Shown: positions 1-9,792, counted from the stretch's first letter. The stretch: 64,000 bases of DNA from Halolamina sp. CBA1230 (GCF_002025255.2 NZ_CP054589.1:1-64000), one strand, 5' to 3'. Made by a program: numbers and translations. Notes: a model not told the origin generated them from the letters alone.

Positions 1-9
1 ACCTCGTGT

Positions 10-540
10 ATGGATGTATTGACGCATCTGTTTCTTCCGGTCGCAGTTGCTTATGCGATTCGACCCGATCTCTTTCCTTCCCCACGGTATTTTGCCTTGG
101 CAATATTCGCGATTCTCCCTGATTTCGACAAGCTACTCGGGATTCCGGGACTTCTCCACTCTGTCTTTGCAGTCGGCGTAATCGGTTCGGTCGCTTTTGT
201 CCTCGAACGTCGATTTGCTGGCACTAGATCATATGCAGCTGTTGCGACTATCTTTCTGGCTAGTCATCTCCTACTGGATTTCCTTGATGGTGGCCCCGTT
301 ACGTTTCTGTATCCGCTTATCGAAACAGGTGTTGGATTGGAGTACCCCTCACAGATCGTTTTTGGCGACGCTGTTCAGGACGTCGCCGTCCGCAATCCCC
401 TTCCCCGTGTTCAAGCCGATGCTACTAATTCGGCCCGAGAAGCGTATTCACTGGTGAATGGCTACGGAATACTGTCGGCACTCGTATTTGTGACAGTGTA
501 TTTCGGGATTCAATCCCGGCGCCGCTACAAGGATCGATAG
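10..540 (+). CDS. Membrane metal-dependent hydrolase-like protein (YdjM/DUF457 type)
   Basis: The 176-residue protein has several hydrophobic helices and the sparse His/Asp pattern of the YdjM/DUF457 membrane family: PDFD at residues 37-40, H50, and H86-xxx-D90-xx-D93 inside a helix. Members are called metal-dependent hydrolases, but the substrate is generally unknown. It ends two bases before the NUDIX gene, so the two are probably co-transcribed. The start lies ten bases into the window, so upstream signals cannot be judged. The family call rests on motif pattern and hydropathy only. Confidence 0.6.
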   Translation: MDVLTHLFLPVAVAYAIRPDLFPSPRYFALAIFAILPDFDKLLGIPGLLHSVFAVGVIGSVAFVLERRFAGTRSYAAVATIFLASHLLLDFLDGGPVTFLYPLIETGVGLEYPSQIVFGDAVQDVAVRNPLPRVQADATNSAREAYSLVNGYGILSALVFVTVYFGIQSRRRYKDR

Positions 541-542
541 AT

Positions 543-1061
543 ATGGGATCATACACCCTCACCTACTGTCCTACTTGCGGCACTGTGCTTGTCGACAAAC
601 AGATCGAAGGGCGGACACGTCGATACTGCCAGGAGTGTGAGACCCCGATTTACCGAAACCCCAAGCCGTGCGCGGGAGTACTCGTCGTTGACGAGGGCGA
701 TATATTGCTCGTGAAGCGCACGCAACCCCCCGGTGTTGGTACGTGGAGCGTCCCTGCAGGGTTTCTGGAGTACGACGAGCCCCCCGCTCTCGGTGCTGTT
801 CGAGAACTCGAAGAAGAAACCAGTGTAACGGCTTCAGAGGAAGATCTGGAACTGTTCGATACTGCATTCGTTACTGCGGGCGAACGGGAGAACGTCCTCG
901 TCATCATCTATCGCGTCGAACGAAGTGCGACGAAAGGAGACCCTGAACCTGGCTCCGATGCAGGGGACGCCCAATTCTGGGAGATGGGGGCCTTTGAGAG
1001 TGAAGACGAACAAATCGAACCTGGCTACGAGGATATTTTTCAGCGCGCTCGAAGGCTTTGA
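543..1061 (+). CDS. NUDIX hydrolase with N-terminal zinc ribbon
   Basis: A 172-residue NUDIX protein. C9, C12, C29 and C32 form a four-cysteine zinc ribbon like that of NudC-type NADH pyrophosphatases. The Nudix box runs from G73 to V95, with E79, R87-E88 and E91-E92 in the expected places; the penultimate Gly is replaced by Ser. Such enzymes hydrolyse nucleoside diphosphates linked to another group, such as NADH, ADP-ribose or nucleotide sugars. A nucleotide-sugar substrate would fit the neighbouring glycan genes, but that is inference. It converges on the glycosyltransferase at 1065, leaving only three bases between the stops. Confidence 0.85.
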   Translation: MGSYTLTYCPTCGTVLVDKQIEGRTRRYCQECETPIYRNPKPCAGVLVVDEGDILLVKRTQPPGVGTWSVPAGFLEYDEPPALGAVRELEEETSVTASEEDLELFDTAFVTAGERENVLVIIYRVERSATKGDPEPGSDAGDAQFWEMGAFESEDEQIEPGYEDIFQRARRL

Positions 1062-1064
1062 GCG

Positions 1065-2303
1065 CTACTCCGTGAGTATCCGATAGTAGTCGTCAATCGA
1101 TTCGTCCACGGTGAAGTTCTCCTCAAACGCCTCACGTGCGTTCTCCCCCTGTTTCTCAACGAGTTCAGGGGTTGACTTCCAATGTTCGATAGCATCGACA
1201 ATGCCGTCCACATCTCCCTGTGGGACGTGAATCCCGGCGTCGAACTGTTCAACAATCCGGGATTCGTCGTCGTCCGGTTGCGCGATTGTGAGGACAGGTT
1301 CTCCAGCCGCCATCGCGCTGTAGAGTTTGCTGGAGACGCAGATTCCCTCAAATCCTTCCTTGACCGTGACGACCGACACGTCCGCAGACGTGAGACTGTA
1401 CGGGAGGTCGTCCCATGGTTGGTACGGGAGGAACTCCACCGTATCGCCTTTGATGTCGAGTTCTTCGGCTAGGGAGACGATATTCGATTTGTTGTCTCCC
1501 TCGCCGATGATGAGGAAGCCGACATCTTCGTCCTCGAACTCGGCAGCAGCCTCAACCAGCGTTTCGAGGTCGTGGAAGTCGCCGATGTTCCCTGAGTAGA
1601 GGATTGTAAACTGGTCGACGAGCCCGTGTTCCTCGCTGAACCAGTTCTCTTCCTTGTCCATCGGCTGGATGAACTCCTCGTCCTCCCAGTTGTGAATGAT
1701 TTCGACCTTGCTCTCGTCGAACTTGGGGCCCGCGTTGCGGCTGATTCGCTCCTTCATCACGGGACCGAGTGCGACGATGTGCTTCGCTGCGAGGAAGGCA
1801 CGCCGGTTGAAGAAATCCCAGATGCGGTGGGGGATACTCTCTTCGGGGATGTAGTCAAGTTCGACTGGTTGGTCGGGATAGAGGTCGTAGACGATGTAGG
1901 TGTAGTCCCACCCCCGAATACGACAGGCGAGCCACATCGCAACGGGCAGGAAGGGGGGATTCGAGACGAAGATCACCTCACGTTCCTTCTCCGTTTGGCC
2001 CAACAGCATAACGACGAACATCCAGACTGTGAAGATCCCCCAGTTGAACAAGCGTCGTGGAATCGACGACTGGCGAACCTGGGGTGCACGGATACGTTTG
2101 ACCTGGACGCCTTCGTGTGTGGACACACGAGGTTGTTTCTCGTTCTCACCGCTGTGGTAGTTTGGTTGCCCGGTGAGAACGGTCATATCCAACCCGCGCT
2201 CTTCGAGTCCGACCGCGAGGTCGGTCATGAGCTGACCGGTCGAAGCTGTGTCGGGGTGGAAATACTCCGTAACGAGAACGTATTCTTTGTTTGCGTCAGC
2301 CAT
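1065..2303 (-). CDS. Glycosyltransferase family 4 (WbuB-like)
   Basis: A 412-residue GT-B fold glycosyltransferase. The N-terminal domain begins with a beta-strand followed by a FHPDTASTG loop, as in WbuB/WcaI-like enzymes. The C-terminal donor domain has the SGNIGDFHDLETL segment and an EGFEGICVSSKLYSAMAAG loop that stands in for the usual E-x7-E nucleotide-sugar motif. A hydrophobic stretch near residue 95 suggests membrane association. It would transfer a sugar from a nucleotide donor to a growing surface glycan. It is the distal gene of a minus-strand run with two epimerases, 21 bases after the preceding stop. Confidence 0.85.
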   Translation of the reverse strand: MADANKEYVLVTEYFHPDTASTGQLMTDLAVGLEERGLDMTVLTGQPNYHSGENEKQPRVSTHEGVQVKRIRAPQVRQSSIPRRLFNWGIFTVWMFVVMLLGQTEKEREVIFVSNPPFLPVAMWLACRIRGWDYTYIVYDLYPDQPVELDYIPEESIPHRIWDFFNRRAFLAAKHIVALGPVMKERISRNAGPKFDESKVEIIHNWEDEEFIQPMDKEENWFSEEHGLVDQFTILYSGNIGDFHDLETLVEAAAEFEDEDVGFLIIGEGDNKSNIVSLAEELDIKGDTVEFLPYQPWDDLPYSLTSADVSVVTVKEGFEGICVSSKLYSAMAAGEPVLTIAQPDDDESRIVEQFDAGIHVPQGDVDGIVDAIEHWKSTPELVEKQGENAREAFEENFTVDESIDDYYRILTE

Positions 2304-2324
2304 TAGAAAACCCGCGTTGCTGAG

Positions 2325-3344
2325 TTAGCGCTCGTGGAGGAGCGTTTCGAGATTTTCGCGGACGTAGTCTGGATCGCGGTTTTCGACGTACCAATCGAGT
2401 GTATTCTTGATACCTTCCTCGACAGTGTACTGGGGTTCCCAGCCGAGGAGTTCCTCTGCCCGACTCGTATCCGCGGCGCGGTGGCGGACGCCCTGAGGTT
2501 TGTCGGTCATATAGTTGATCTCGTCGGGCTCCCAGTCGAGGTAATCGAAGATGATCTCGACGGCCTCGTTCATCGTCACATAGCGACTGATCCCCGCATT
2601 GACCGGGGTGCCGTCCGTGATGTTCTCCGCGGCCAGTCGGAGCGCGTTAGTAATGTCCTTGACGTAGGTGAAATTCCTCGTTTGTTCGCCGTCACCCCAG
2701 ATTTGGAACGGATCTTGGCCGGCGTAGGCTTTGGCCATAAACGCGACAATCGCGTGCGTTTCGTTCTCACGGGGGCCATAGGCCGTGAAGATTCGGACGG
2801 CGCTGGTGTCGATGTCGTACTGTTCGTTGTAGGCCTGGAGCGAGCGCTCGCCCATGAGCTTTGCCCAGCCGTACACTTCGTCGGCGTAGGCGCCGCCGCG
2901 TTCCTCGAAACTCACCATATCTTCACGCAGGCGCTGTCGTTCTTGCTGGATGTCCGTCGGGTACGTACAGGCACTGGAAGCGAAACAAATGCGGCCGACG
3001 CCGTTCTTCGCAGCGGTCTCGTAGACGATGTTGTCGAGCGCCATGTTCGTGGCGCAGTTCGCGGGGTACTGCGAGATGTATCCGCGCCCGCCGTGGTCCG
3101 CAGCGAGGTGGAAGACTGTATCGATGTCCTCCGACGCTTCGTCAGCGAAGTCCCAGTGTTTTAGATTACCTTCGAGGACCTCGATTTGGTCTTTGACTTC
3201 TTCCAGGTTCTCCATTTCGCCGCTGGAGAAGTCGTCGGCGACGCGGACGTCAGCGCCTTCGGCTACGAGGTCTTCGACGAGATGACTTCCGATAAATGAC
3301 GCACCACCCGTGACGAGTACTCGCTCGTCAGTCCACTCACTCAT
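2325..3344 (-). CDS. NAD-dependent nucleotide-sugar epimerase/dehydratase
   Basis: A 339-residue extended short-chain dehydrogenase. It has the Rossmann glycine motif (VLVTGGASFIGSHL) near residues 9-22, a catalytic YGWAK at about 160, and the TAYGPRE segment typical of GalE-like enzymes. In the third glycine region an Ala-Ser replaces the common Ala-Gly. The substrate is a nucleotide sugar, but the exact reaction (4-epimerisation, dehydration or decarboxylation) cannot be read from sequence. Its start overlaps the stop of the related upstream gene by four bases, so the two are translationally coupled paralogues. Confidence 0.85.
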   Translation of the reverse strand: MSEWTDERVLVTGGASFIGSHLVEDLVAEGADVRVADDFSSGEMENLEEVKDQIEVLEGNLKHWDFADEASEDIDTVFHLAADHGGRGYISQYPANCATNMALDNIVYETAAKNGVGRICFASSACTYPTDIQQERQRLREDMVSFEERGGAYADEVYGWAKLMGERSLQAYNEQYDIDTSAVRIFTAYGPRENETHAIVAFMAKAYAGQDPFQIWGDGEQTRNFTYVKDITNALRLAAENITDGTPVNAGISRYVTMNEAVEIIFDYLDWEPDEINYMTDKPQGVRHRAADTSRAEELLGWEPQYTVEEGIKNTLDWYVENRDPDYVRENLETLLHER

Positions 3345-4354
3345 GTGTCACCTCCGTCTGCGACAGCGGCCTGTTTAGTCCCTTCGAGTTCTTTCTCTGC
3401 CCATTCGTATACGCGTTCAAGACCGTCTTCGAGTTTTACTGATGGCTCCCAGTCGAGCTCGGCCTTCATCTTCGTCATGTCCGCAGCGTACTTGTCGGTC
3501 CCTGTCGGCATCGAGAGGTCGTGTTCGATGGAGAGATCCTTTCCGCTGATCTCGATAATTTTCTCGGCGAGTTCGTTCATACTGACGACTTCCTTGGAGT
3601 TTCCGAGGTTGATCGGTTCCCCGTCGGATTTCTTCTCCATCGTCTCGATCATCCCGTCGACGAGGTCGGTGACGTAGATGAATCCGCGTTCCTGCGTACC
3701 GTCGCCGAAGAGTTCGATCGAGTCACCATCTTCGGCTTCGATCGCTTTCCGGCAGAGTGACGGAATCACGTGGCTACTGTCTGGGTCGAGATTCTCACGT
3801 GGGCCGTACGCGTTGAAGATACGGACGCTGCTGGTCTGGACTTCACTGTCCTCGTGATACGCGTCGCATGCAACTTCACCCAGGATCTTCGCCCACCCGT
3901 ACGTACTGTGTGGGTTTGCGGGGATTGCCTGATCCTCGCTGAACTTGTTCAAATCGTCGTGTTCTTGTCGGTAAATGCAGGCGCTCGACGCGAAGAGGAA
4001 TCGGTCGATATCGTTGATCCGAGCGGCTTCCAGCATGTGCTGGTTCATCAGCACGCTCGGCGTGAGTCCGCCGATGTTCTCCCGCTGGATGTAGTGAATG
4101 CCGCCGACGCTTGCTGCTAGGTGAAAGACGTGATCGACTCCTTCAGTTGCTTCGATACAGCCTTTGTGCGTGGTGAGATCGACCGGTCTGATCTCGACAT
4201 CGTCAGCGATGTGCTCGAGTTTGTCGTGCCCTTTCGAGAAGTTGTCTGCGACGATTACATCAGCGCCACGCGAGTTCAGTTCTTCGGTCAGGAATGACCC
4301 GATGAAGCCGGCTCCTCCAGTTACAAGAACGGTTTGATTTCCCCAATCGGTCAT
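3341..4354 (-). CDS. NAD-dependent nucleotide-sugar epimerase/dehydratase
   Basis: A 337-residue paralogue of the next gene. VLVTGGAGFIGSFL forms the NAD-binding loop at residues 9-22, YGWAK the catalytic pair, and NAYGPRENL follows. Genes of this type make deoxy- or epimerised nucleotide sugars for surface glycans. Two adjacent but clearly diverged copies suggest sequential steps or two donors, not redundancy. The leader (4355-4417) is AT-rich and contains a possible archaeal TATA element. A separate transcript from the sulfatase-like gene upstream is plausible but not proven. Confidence 0.85.
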   Translation of the reverse strand: MTDWGNQTVLVTGGAGFIGSFLTEELNSRGADVIVADNFSKGHDKLEHIADDVEIRPVDLTTHKGCIEATEGVDHVFHLAASVGGIHYIQRENIGGLTPSVLMNQHMLEAARINDIDRFLFASSACIYRQEHDDLNKFSEDQAIPANPHSTYGWAKILGEVACDAYHEDSEVQTSSVRIFNAYGPRENLDPDSSHVIPSLCRKAIEAEDGDSIELFGDGTQERGFIYVTDLVDGMIETMEKKSDGEPINLGNSKEVVSMNELAEKIIEISGKDLSIEHDLSMPTGTDKYAADMTKMKAELDWEPSVKLEDGLERVYEWAEKELEGTKQAAVADGGDT

Positions 4355-4417
4355 ACATATGGATATCTGTTGCCCGTCAATAATCTTGCTATTGCGATAA
4401 CTATCAGATAGGTACCG

Positions 4418-5761
4418 CTACAGATATCCGAGGTCCTCGAGGCGGTCTTCGACGTCAGTCTCGACGTCTCCCTGGAGATATTTCGCCTCCACGTCGAGTT
4501 CGTCGAGTCGCGCTAACACTGCTTCACGGACGACTGCTGCATCGGGATGGTCGCGGTCGACTTGCTCGAACTTCCCATCGCGAAGGTCAAACAGCCGGTG
4601 TTCGTTGTGAATCTCGTCGCCTTCGTAGAGCCAGTCCTTGGAACGGGCACCGACGATGACCTCGCCTTCCACCTCGTGCTCTGCCATAATGTAATCACGG
4701 GGGTCGTCGACGCCGGGAACTTGTCCTTCATACTCATCTGGAATCTCAAGTCCAAGTACGTCGTGAATTAGAGGGGGGATGTCGAGAAGACTCACCAGTT
4801 GGTCCTTAGCGTCGTCAAGATAATCCGGACCATTTGCAACAATGAGTGGGACGTGAAGCAACTCGTCGTATATCCGCTCAGGCTTTCCGTACTGGCCGTA
4901 CTCACCGAAAAGTTCACCGTGGTCAGATGTGATAATAACTAGTGTGTCTTCGTAACGACCAGTCTCTTGGAGATTGGTGAGTATACGATCGATTTGGTCG
5001 AATGTATATTCGATTGCGGCCTCGTACAGTTGCTTCAGCTTCCGTATTTCCTCGTCCGATAGTGTTTCCGGATTCCGAAGTAACGCAGAATACCATTCCG
5101 AAACGTCGGACTGGGTCGCGTCAGGTACGCCGTGTCGTTCACGATATTCTTCTGGTGGAAAGCACGGGTGGTGAACGTCCATATAGTGGGTCCAGCAGAA
5201 GAATGATTCGTCGGTCTCGTTGAGCCACTCGATGGTGTCGTCAGTGATGACCTCGGCGCTCACGTAGGGGCGAGGTTTGCCTTTGACGAGCTGGTAGGAT
5301 TTCTTGATGGCGTCCGTGATGTGAAGAGTATCGTCTACCTTTCGGAGTTTCGGGTTGTTGATCTCGATACCGCGGGGGAAGATTTTCGTTGCGATCCCCA
5401 TCAAGGGATTCTGGTAGTCCTTAAACTCGTCGTAGCCAACGTCATAATTGAAATGGGTAGAGAGAAAGGGGTTACATTGGAACCCGCCCGTCGCCAGTCC
5501 CGCCTTCCGGATTTCTGTACTGACTCTCGGTCGCCCGTCTATGAGTGGCCCGAGACCGCCATACGAGAGCGGAAGTGTGCCCGTGAGCATTGCCGGAAAG
5601 GATGGTGTAGTTCCTGGCCCAGTGGCGAAGGCTCGATTGAAGGAGTGGCCGTCTCTAGCGGCCTTTTTTATATTTTCAGTTGAAGATTTGATGGATGCAT
5701 CCTGACCAAAGTGGTCCGCCCGTAACGAGTCGATAGTGACCAGCAGGACGTTCTCTACCAT
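4418..5761 (-). CDS. Sulfatase-like alkaline-phosphatase-superfamily hydrolase 1
   Basis: A 447-residue protein of the sulfatase fold. The N-terminal VTIDSLRADHFG gives the first metal-binding Asp, and the later TSDHGELFGEYG carries the second Asp-His pair. The nucleophile region reads GPGTTPSFPAMLTG. There is no Cys/Ser-x-Pro-x-Arg formylglycine site, so Thr is the likely nucleophile. That argues against a classical sulfate-ester hydrolase and leaves phosphodiesterase, phosphotransferase or sulfatase-like roles open. No signal peptide is visible, so it is probably cytoplasmic. It sits among glycosyltransferases and has three relatives within 12 kb. Confidence 0.8.
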   Translation of the reverse strand: MVENVLLVTIDSLRADHFGQDASIKSSTENIKKAARDGHSFNRAFATGPGTTPSFPAMLTGTLPLSYGGLGPLIDGRPRVSTEIRKAGLATGGFQCNPFLSTHFNYDVGYDEFKDYQNPLMGIATKIFPRGIEINNPKLRKVDDTLHITDAIKKSYQLVKGKPRPYVSAEVITDDTIEWLNETDESFFCWTHYMDVHHPCFPPEEYRERHGVPDATQSDVSEWYSALLRNPETLSDEEIRKLKQLYEAAIEYTFDQIDRILTNLQETGRYEDTLVIITSDHGELFGEYGQYGKPERIYDELLHVPLIVANGPDYLDDAKDQLVSLLDIPPLIHDVLGLEIPDEYEGQVPGVDDPRDYIMAEHEVEGEVIVGARSKDWLYEGDEIHNEHRLFDLRDGKFEQVDRDHPDAAVVREAVLARLDELDVEAKYLQGDVETDVEDRLEDLGYL

Positions 5762-5875
5762 TGTTCGGCCGTTCCGTTTCAGTTCGTATATATGTTGGTG
5801 AAGCCGTCTTGCGGTATTCGAACTGCGAAAAGTTTGCTGGGAAGTATTGGATACCGATTTGCCACTTGTAGGCGG

Positions 5876-7087
5876 TCACTCACAGATGCGTTCATACACG
5901 TTGACAGTCTTACGAGCAACGCCGTCCCAGGAATACTCGGTTTTTGCTCTTTCTATCGCTGCTTCGCTCATTGAAGCCCGTCGCTGGTCGTCGTTCAATA
6001 ACTCGTCAACGGCCCCTGCGATTTCGTCGGGCCGTTCGGGGGGGACTAGAATTCCAGTTTCGTTAGTAATCTGTTCCGGAATACCGCCGACAGTGGTCGA
6101 AACGACGGGCGTACCCGCTGCGAGCGATTCGAGCGTGACGAGAGGGAAGACATCAGACCGAGTCGGGAAGACGAACAGATCCGCGCGACGATAGAACGCC
6201 TCCAGCACATCTTGGTCTGCGTAGCCGAGATATCGAACGTTCTCCTGGTCGAATTCTTCCAATCGTTCGACGTACTTTTCGGTTTCCGGTGGTCCGGCGA
6301 CGATGAGAGTACATTCGGTCTCGAGTTGCTCGTAGGCGTCGAGAAGGTCGCCAATACCCTTGCTCGTGATGAGCTTCCCGACGAAGAATAGCAGTGGTCG
6401 GTTCGATGGGAGGTCGAAATTCAGGAGGTCAGTGCCTGGTTTATCCAGATTGAGTCGGACACCGTTCGGGACGACCGTCGTTGGGACTGTGGGAAGCATT
6501 TCGTTCAATCGCTGTTCGTCGCTCTCCGAGAGTGCGAAGAGTGCCTCAGCGTTCCCGAGGACCCATCGATACGGCCGCAGAAATGCCAGGTTGAAGACGA
6601 ATTGCTGGGCACCCGACATCTCCATACTTTCGGGAAGGTCCGGAATCTTGCTGATACCATGGGTTGTCATTACGTACGGAACGCTCGCAAGTCGACACCG
6701 TATCGCGGCGGAGAGCAATCCCCAGAGTGGGACCGCGTTGTGAAAGTGTGCAACGTCGTACTCTCCGAGTGGGCGCGGCGTCGACAGTTCCGTCCATACG
6801 ACGGTGTTTTCGTAATTTCCGGCTGAGCCCACTATCGCCCTTCCGATGTTTCGTAGCAGCGTCCGGGACGGCGTCGTCTCGAACCCACCTGTCAGTCCGA
6901 GTTCCTCGGCGAGTAACTCGTCGTACTTGCCGGCCATCTTGACGGTATCGACGTCGGCGTATGATTTGAGGTGGTCGCCAAGCTGGAGGCCCGCACGGAT
7001 AGCGCCGCCGCGCTTATCGGGGGAGGAGACGACGACGTTCAAAACTGTAAGTTCGTCGTCCGCCACAGGCGACGCAGCCGGCGTCAT
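5876..7087 (-). CDS. Glycosyltransferase family 4
   Basis: A 403-residue GT4 enzyme. Near the N-terminus a SSPDKRGGAIRAG loop marks the acceptor domain. The donor domain starts at LLFFVGKLITSKGIGDLLDA, and the nucleotide-sugar site reads TRSDVFPLVTLESLAAGTP, an E-x-type motif in which Asp replaces the first Glu. It would add a hexose or deoxyhexose to a lipid-linked or polymer glycan. Its start lies only a few bases from the stop of the sulfatase-like gene at 7092, so the two are co-transcribed. Confidence 0.85.
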   Translation of the reverse strand: MTPAASPVADDELTVLNVVVSSPDKRGGAIRAGLQLGDHLKSYADVDTVKMAGKYDELLAEELGLTGGFETTPSRTLLRNIGRAIVGSAGNYENTVVWTELSTPRPLGEYDVAHFHNAVPLWGLLSAAIRCRLASVPYVMTTHGISKIPDLPESMEMSGAQQFVFNLAFLRPYRWVLGNAEALFALSESDEQRLNEMLPTVPTTVVPNGVRLNLDKPGTDLLNFDLPSNRPLLFFVGKLITSKGIGDLLDAYEQLETECTLIVAGPPETEKYVERLEEFDQENVRYLGYADQDVLEAFYRRADLFVFPTRSDVFPLVTLESLAAGTPVVSTTVGGIPEQITNETGILVPPERPDEIAGAVDELLNDDQRRASMSEAAIERAKTEYSWDGVARKTVNVYERICE

Positions 7088-7091
7088 TGGT

Positions 7092-8525
7092 TCATTCGAC
7101 GTACCCGAGCTGTTTGAGCTGTTCGCTCGTTTTGTGGTCTATGTCGAGATCGTCGACGCTGGAGAGGCGTTCGTGACGTCGCTCGCCTTCTTCCATCCAC
7201 GTCGCCAGCAGTGACTCCATCTCGTCGGCTCTCTCCGGCTGCTCGTCGACGAGGTTGAGCTGTTCGTCCGGGTCGTTGTTAAGATCGTAGAGGAACCGGT
7301 TCTCGTCGTGGAGGTAGCGTTCGAGGTAGTACCGCGGATTGCGGACGATCTCCCAGATTAACCCACGCTGGTAAATTTGTTTCACGGTATCGAGCATCGT
7401 TCCAACGTCGCGGTTCGGTTCGTCAACCTTCATGTACTTCCACTCGTCTGTCCGGACAGAGTAAAACGACGGATAAACGTCCCGGAACCGGGTCTCAGAG
7501 AATACAGGTGCGGAGCTTCCAGGAGGGCCAAACGGGGGGAGTTCTCGGCCTTCGACCGTCTCGGGAACGTCTGTGACGCCGGTAGCACTCATCACCGTTA
7601 CTGGTACGTCGACCAGGCACGCAGTCTCCTCGACGACCTGTGGTTCGATGCCCGATTCCGTGGCCGGTTTGACAACCAGGGGGACGTGGATCAGTTCGTC
7701 GTACGGGAGGTGGCCGTGAGTAAGACGGTCGTGTTCGTTGAACGCGTCGCCGTGGTCGCCGAGAACCACGATCATCGTCTCGTCGTAGATTCCCTGAGTT
7801 TCGAGCGCATCGACGATGCGACCAAGCTCGTCGTCGTTGTAGCTGATACCACCGTCGTAGAGCGCTTTCAGTTGTTCGAGATCCGCGTCCGTTTCGACGT
7901 CGGGAAGGGTGTCTCGCTGACCATCGACAGGCCCATGGTACTCGGGATTGGTGTAGTCTCTATAACCCTCCGGCGGGTCGTAGGGCATGTGGGGTTCGAT
8001 GGACCAGCAGAACGCGAAGAAATCGTCTCCGGCGTCGGTTTCGAGCCACTCGACGACCGAATCGCTGAGGTCTTCGGCTCGTGGGAGTGCGATCTCGTCT
8101 CGGTCTTCGTGTTCGAGTTCCTCCGAGTCGGTGTCGCGAGTCTGTCTCTTCGCGACGATATCGGAGTCCTTGTAGAGGTCGTGATAGGTGTCGAACCCGC
8201 GGCCGTAGCCGATACTCGCCGAGACGTTCCCCATCGTGGAAAAGCCGGCAGATGTGATACCGACCTGTGAAAGCGTTTCGGGGAGGCGGGTAATATCTGC
8301 GTCGAAGACATCTTCCCTGGACCGTGTACCATGTAATGGTGGGTACGCGCCTGTCAGGAGCGAGGCACCGACTGGTTTGGTCCAAGTCGCTGGTGAGAAG
8401 CAGTTCTCGTAGCGGACGCCTTCTTCGGCGAGTCTGTCTATCGTCGGTGTCGTATCGCGGTCGTAACCGTAACAGGAGACGTGGTCAGCGCGGAGCGCGT
8501 CGAGGACGTAGATGAGGACGTTCAT
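7092..8525 (-). CDS. Sulfatase-like alkaline-phosphatase-superfamily hydrolase 2
   Basis: A 477-residue sulfatase-fold protein. It opens with VLIYVLDALRADHVSCYG, holding the first metal-binding Asp, and carries LGDHGDAFNEHDRLTHGH as the second metal-binding segment. The nucleophile loop is ATWTKPVGASLLTG, with Thr and no formylglycine consensus. The C-terminal half includes the DLNNDPDEQLNL segment that is standard in sulfatases. It starts a minus-strand pair with the glycosyltransferase at 5876. Glycan-linked phosphoester or sulfoester chemistry is likely, but the substrate is unknown. Confidence 0.8.
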   Translation of the reverse strand: MNVLIYVLDALRADHVSCYGYDRDTTPTIDRLAEEGVRYENCFSPATWTKPVGASLLTGAYPPLHGTRSREDVFDADITRLPETLSQVGITSAGFSTMGNVSASIGYGRGFDTYHDLYKDSDIVAKRQTRDTDSEELEHEDRDEIALPRAEDLSDSVVEWLETDAGDDFFAFCWSIEPHMPYDPPEGYRDYTNPEYHGPVDGQRDTLPDVETDADLEQLKALYDGGISYNDDELGRIVDALETQGIYDETMIVVLGDHGDAFNEHDRLTHGHLPYDELIHVPLVVKPATESGIEPQVVEETACLVDVPVTVMSATGVTDVPETVEGRELPPFGPPGSSAPVFSETRFRDVYPSFYSVRTDEWKYMKVDEPNRDVGTMLDTVKQIYQRGLIWEIVRNPRYYLERYLHDENRFLYDLNNDPDEQLNLVDEQPERADEMESLLATWMEEGERRHERLSSVDDLDIDHKTSEQLKQLGYVE

Positions 8526-8562
8526 CGGTTATTTTTACTCTTATTTATATGCCGTCTGTAGC

Positions 8563-9792
8563 TCATATGTATCCGAGATCGTCTAGTCGTTCTTTCGTCT
8601 CGTCATCGAGGTCTGTCGTCTCAACTGCTTCGGAACGCGTACCGAGATCCTCAATGTATTCTTCCGCAGTTGTTCGATCAAACGAGGGTGCACCGTAGGT
8701 CATATGACCCGGTGTGAATTGTTTGAATGCCTCGATGAACGCACGGTCCTTTCGTATCTGTTTTCCTTTATAGCTTTTCGCCAGTATGCCCAGATACACG
8801 AGAAGCGCGTCTTTGTACGAACTCTCTACAAAGACGTGCCCTCCGTCCCCGTTCCAGCAACTCTTGACTTCGGTAGCTATGTTACTTAACAGGTCACTAT
8901 TATAAAATACCATCTCAAAGTGATTGTAGCCGATATCATCAGTCTTGTTCCATATCGGCTCACCAGACATCTGTTCGAGGTCCACTTGGTCGGTGTCGAG
9001 GACCTCTGTGAGCGTAGGGAACAGGTCTATGTGTCGGATGGCTGTTTCCTGTTCACCGCTGTCGAGAGTCGGGTGAACGAACGTCGTCGGAACGTACACG
9101 AGCTCTGGGCAGGCCACATGGTTGTGCCCGAGCATTCCATACTCCCCAAGGAGTTCCCCGTGGTCACTCGTGTATATAAGGAGAGTTTCGTCTTCGATCC
9201 CACGTTCACGAACACACTGGATTGCATCTTCGAAGCGGTCGAGAGAGGTGTCGACGGCGGACTCGTAATCTCGCCTGATCTGTTCATTATCTCCTGCGAC
9301 TCTGTTCAGGTACTCGGGACCTGTTTCAGCAACCTGATCGTACGTGTCTGGGTCGTACCCGTTGTAAGGAGCGTGTCCGCCGGGATCTCTGACGACCCAA
9401 ATAAACGGCCTCTCGGTATCGTCGAGATGTGCAGATTCAGCCATCTGAAAGATGCGATGCAAATCTTCGTGCATCGTCCCCTCTTTGGCGGAGAAATAGG
9501 TATTCCAGCCATCTAAATCGACAAGAGAGACAATATCGGTAGAAAGCACATTTGAAAACCCGACAACACCGTGTTCTGGAACGTTCAGTCCCGTCAGCAT
9601 AGTCGCAAACGATGCGGGGGTGTGAAGCGAAGCAGCGATTGTCTTGAATGTCGGGCCGTAGTTTAAGAGTCGTTGGTTGATTGATTGATATCTGACAGCG
9701 TCGCCTACAAAGAGGACGATATTCTTTATGTCTGCTTTCTGTAGGTTTCTCCAGATCCCTGTCATTTCAATATGGATTGGCTGGAACTGCAT
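8563..9792 (-). CDS. Sulfatase-like alkaline-phosphatase-superfamily hydrolase 3
   Basis: A 409-residue, more divergent sulfatase-fold protein. IVLFVGDAVRYQS supplies the first Asp; SLHTPASFATMLTG is the nucleophile loop; TSDHGELLGEYGMLGHNH is the second metal site. It again lacks the Cys/Ser formylglycine signature. The first dozen residues before KNIVLFVGDAVR are extra relative to its relatives, so a later start is possible. Upstream sequence is AT-rich with a TATA-like stretch at about 9785-9800. It is the first gene of this minus-strand run; the region beyond it is mobile-element debris. Confidence 0.75.
   Translation of the reverse strand: MQFQPIHIEMTGIWRNLQKADIKNIVLFVGDAVRYQSINQRLLNYGPTFKTIAASLHTPASFATMLTGLNVPEHGVVGFSNVLSTDIVSLVDLDGWNTYFSAKEGTMHEDLHRIFQMAESAHLDDTERPFIWVVRDPGGHAPYNGYDPDTYDQVAETGPEYLNRVAGDNEQIRRDYESAVDTSLDRFEDAIQCVRERGIEDETLLIYTSDHGELLGEYGMLGHNHVACPELVYVPTTFVHPTLDSGEQETAIRHIDLFPTLTEVLDTDQVDLEQMSGEPIWNKTDDIGYNHFEMVFYNSDLLSNIATEVKSCWNGDGGHVFVESSYKDALLVYLGILAKSYKGKQIRKDRAFIEAFKQFTPGHMTYGAPSFDRTTAEEYIEDLGTRSEAVETTDLDDETKERLDDLGYI

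Noticed and set aside
1626-2306. A 226-codon plus-strand frame opposite the first glycosyltransferase
   Set aside because: Antisense shadow; the minus-strand frame has the GT4 motifs.
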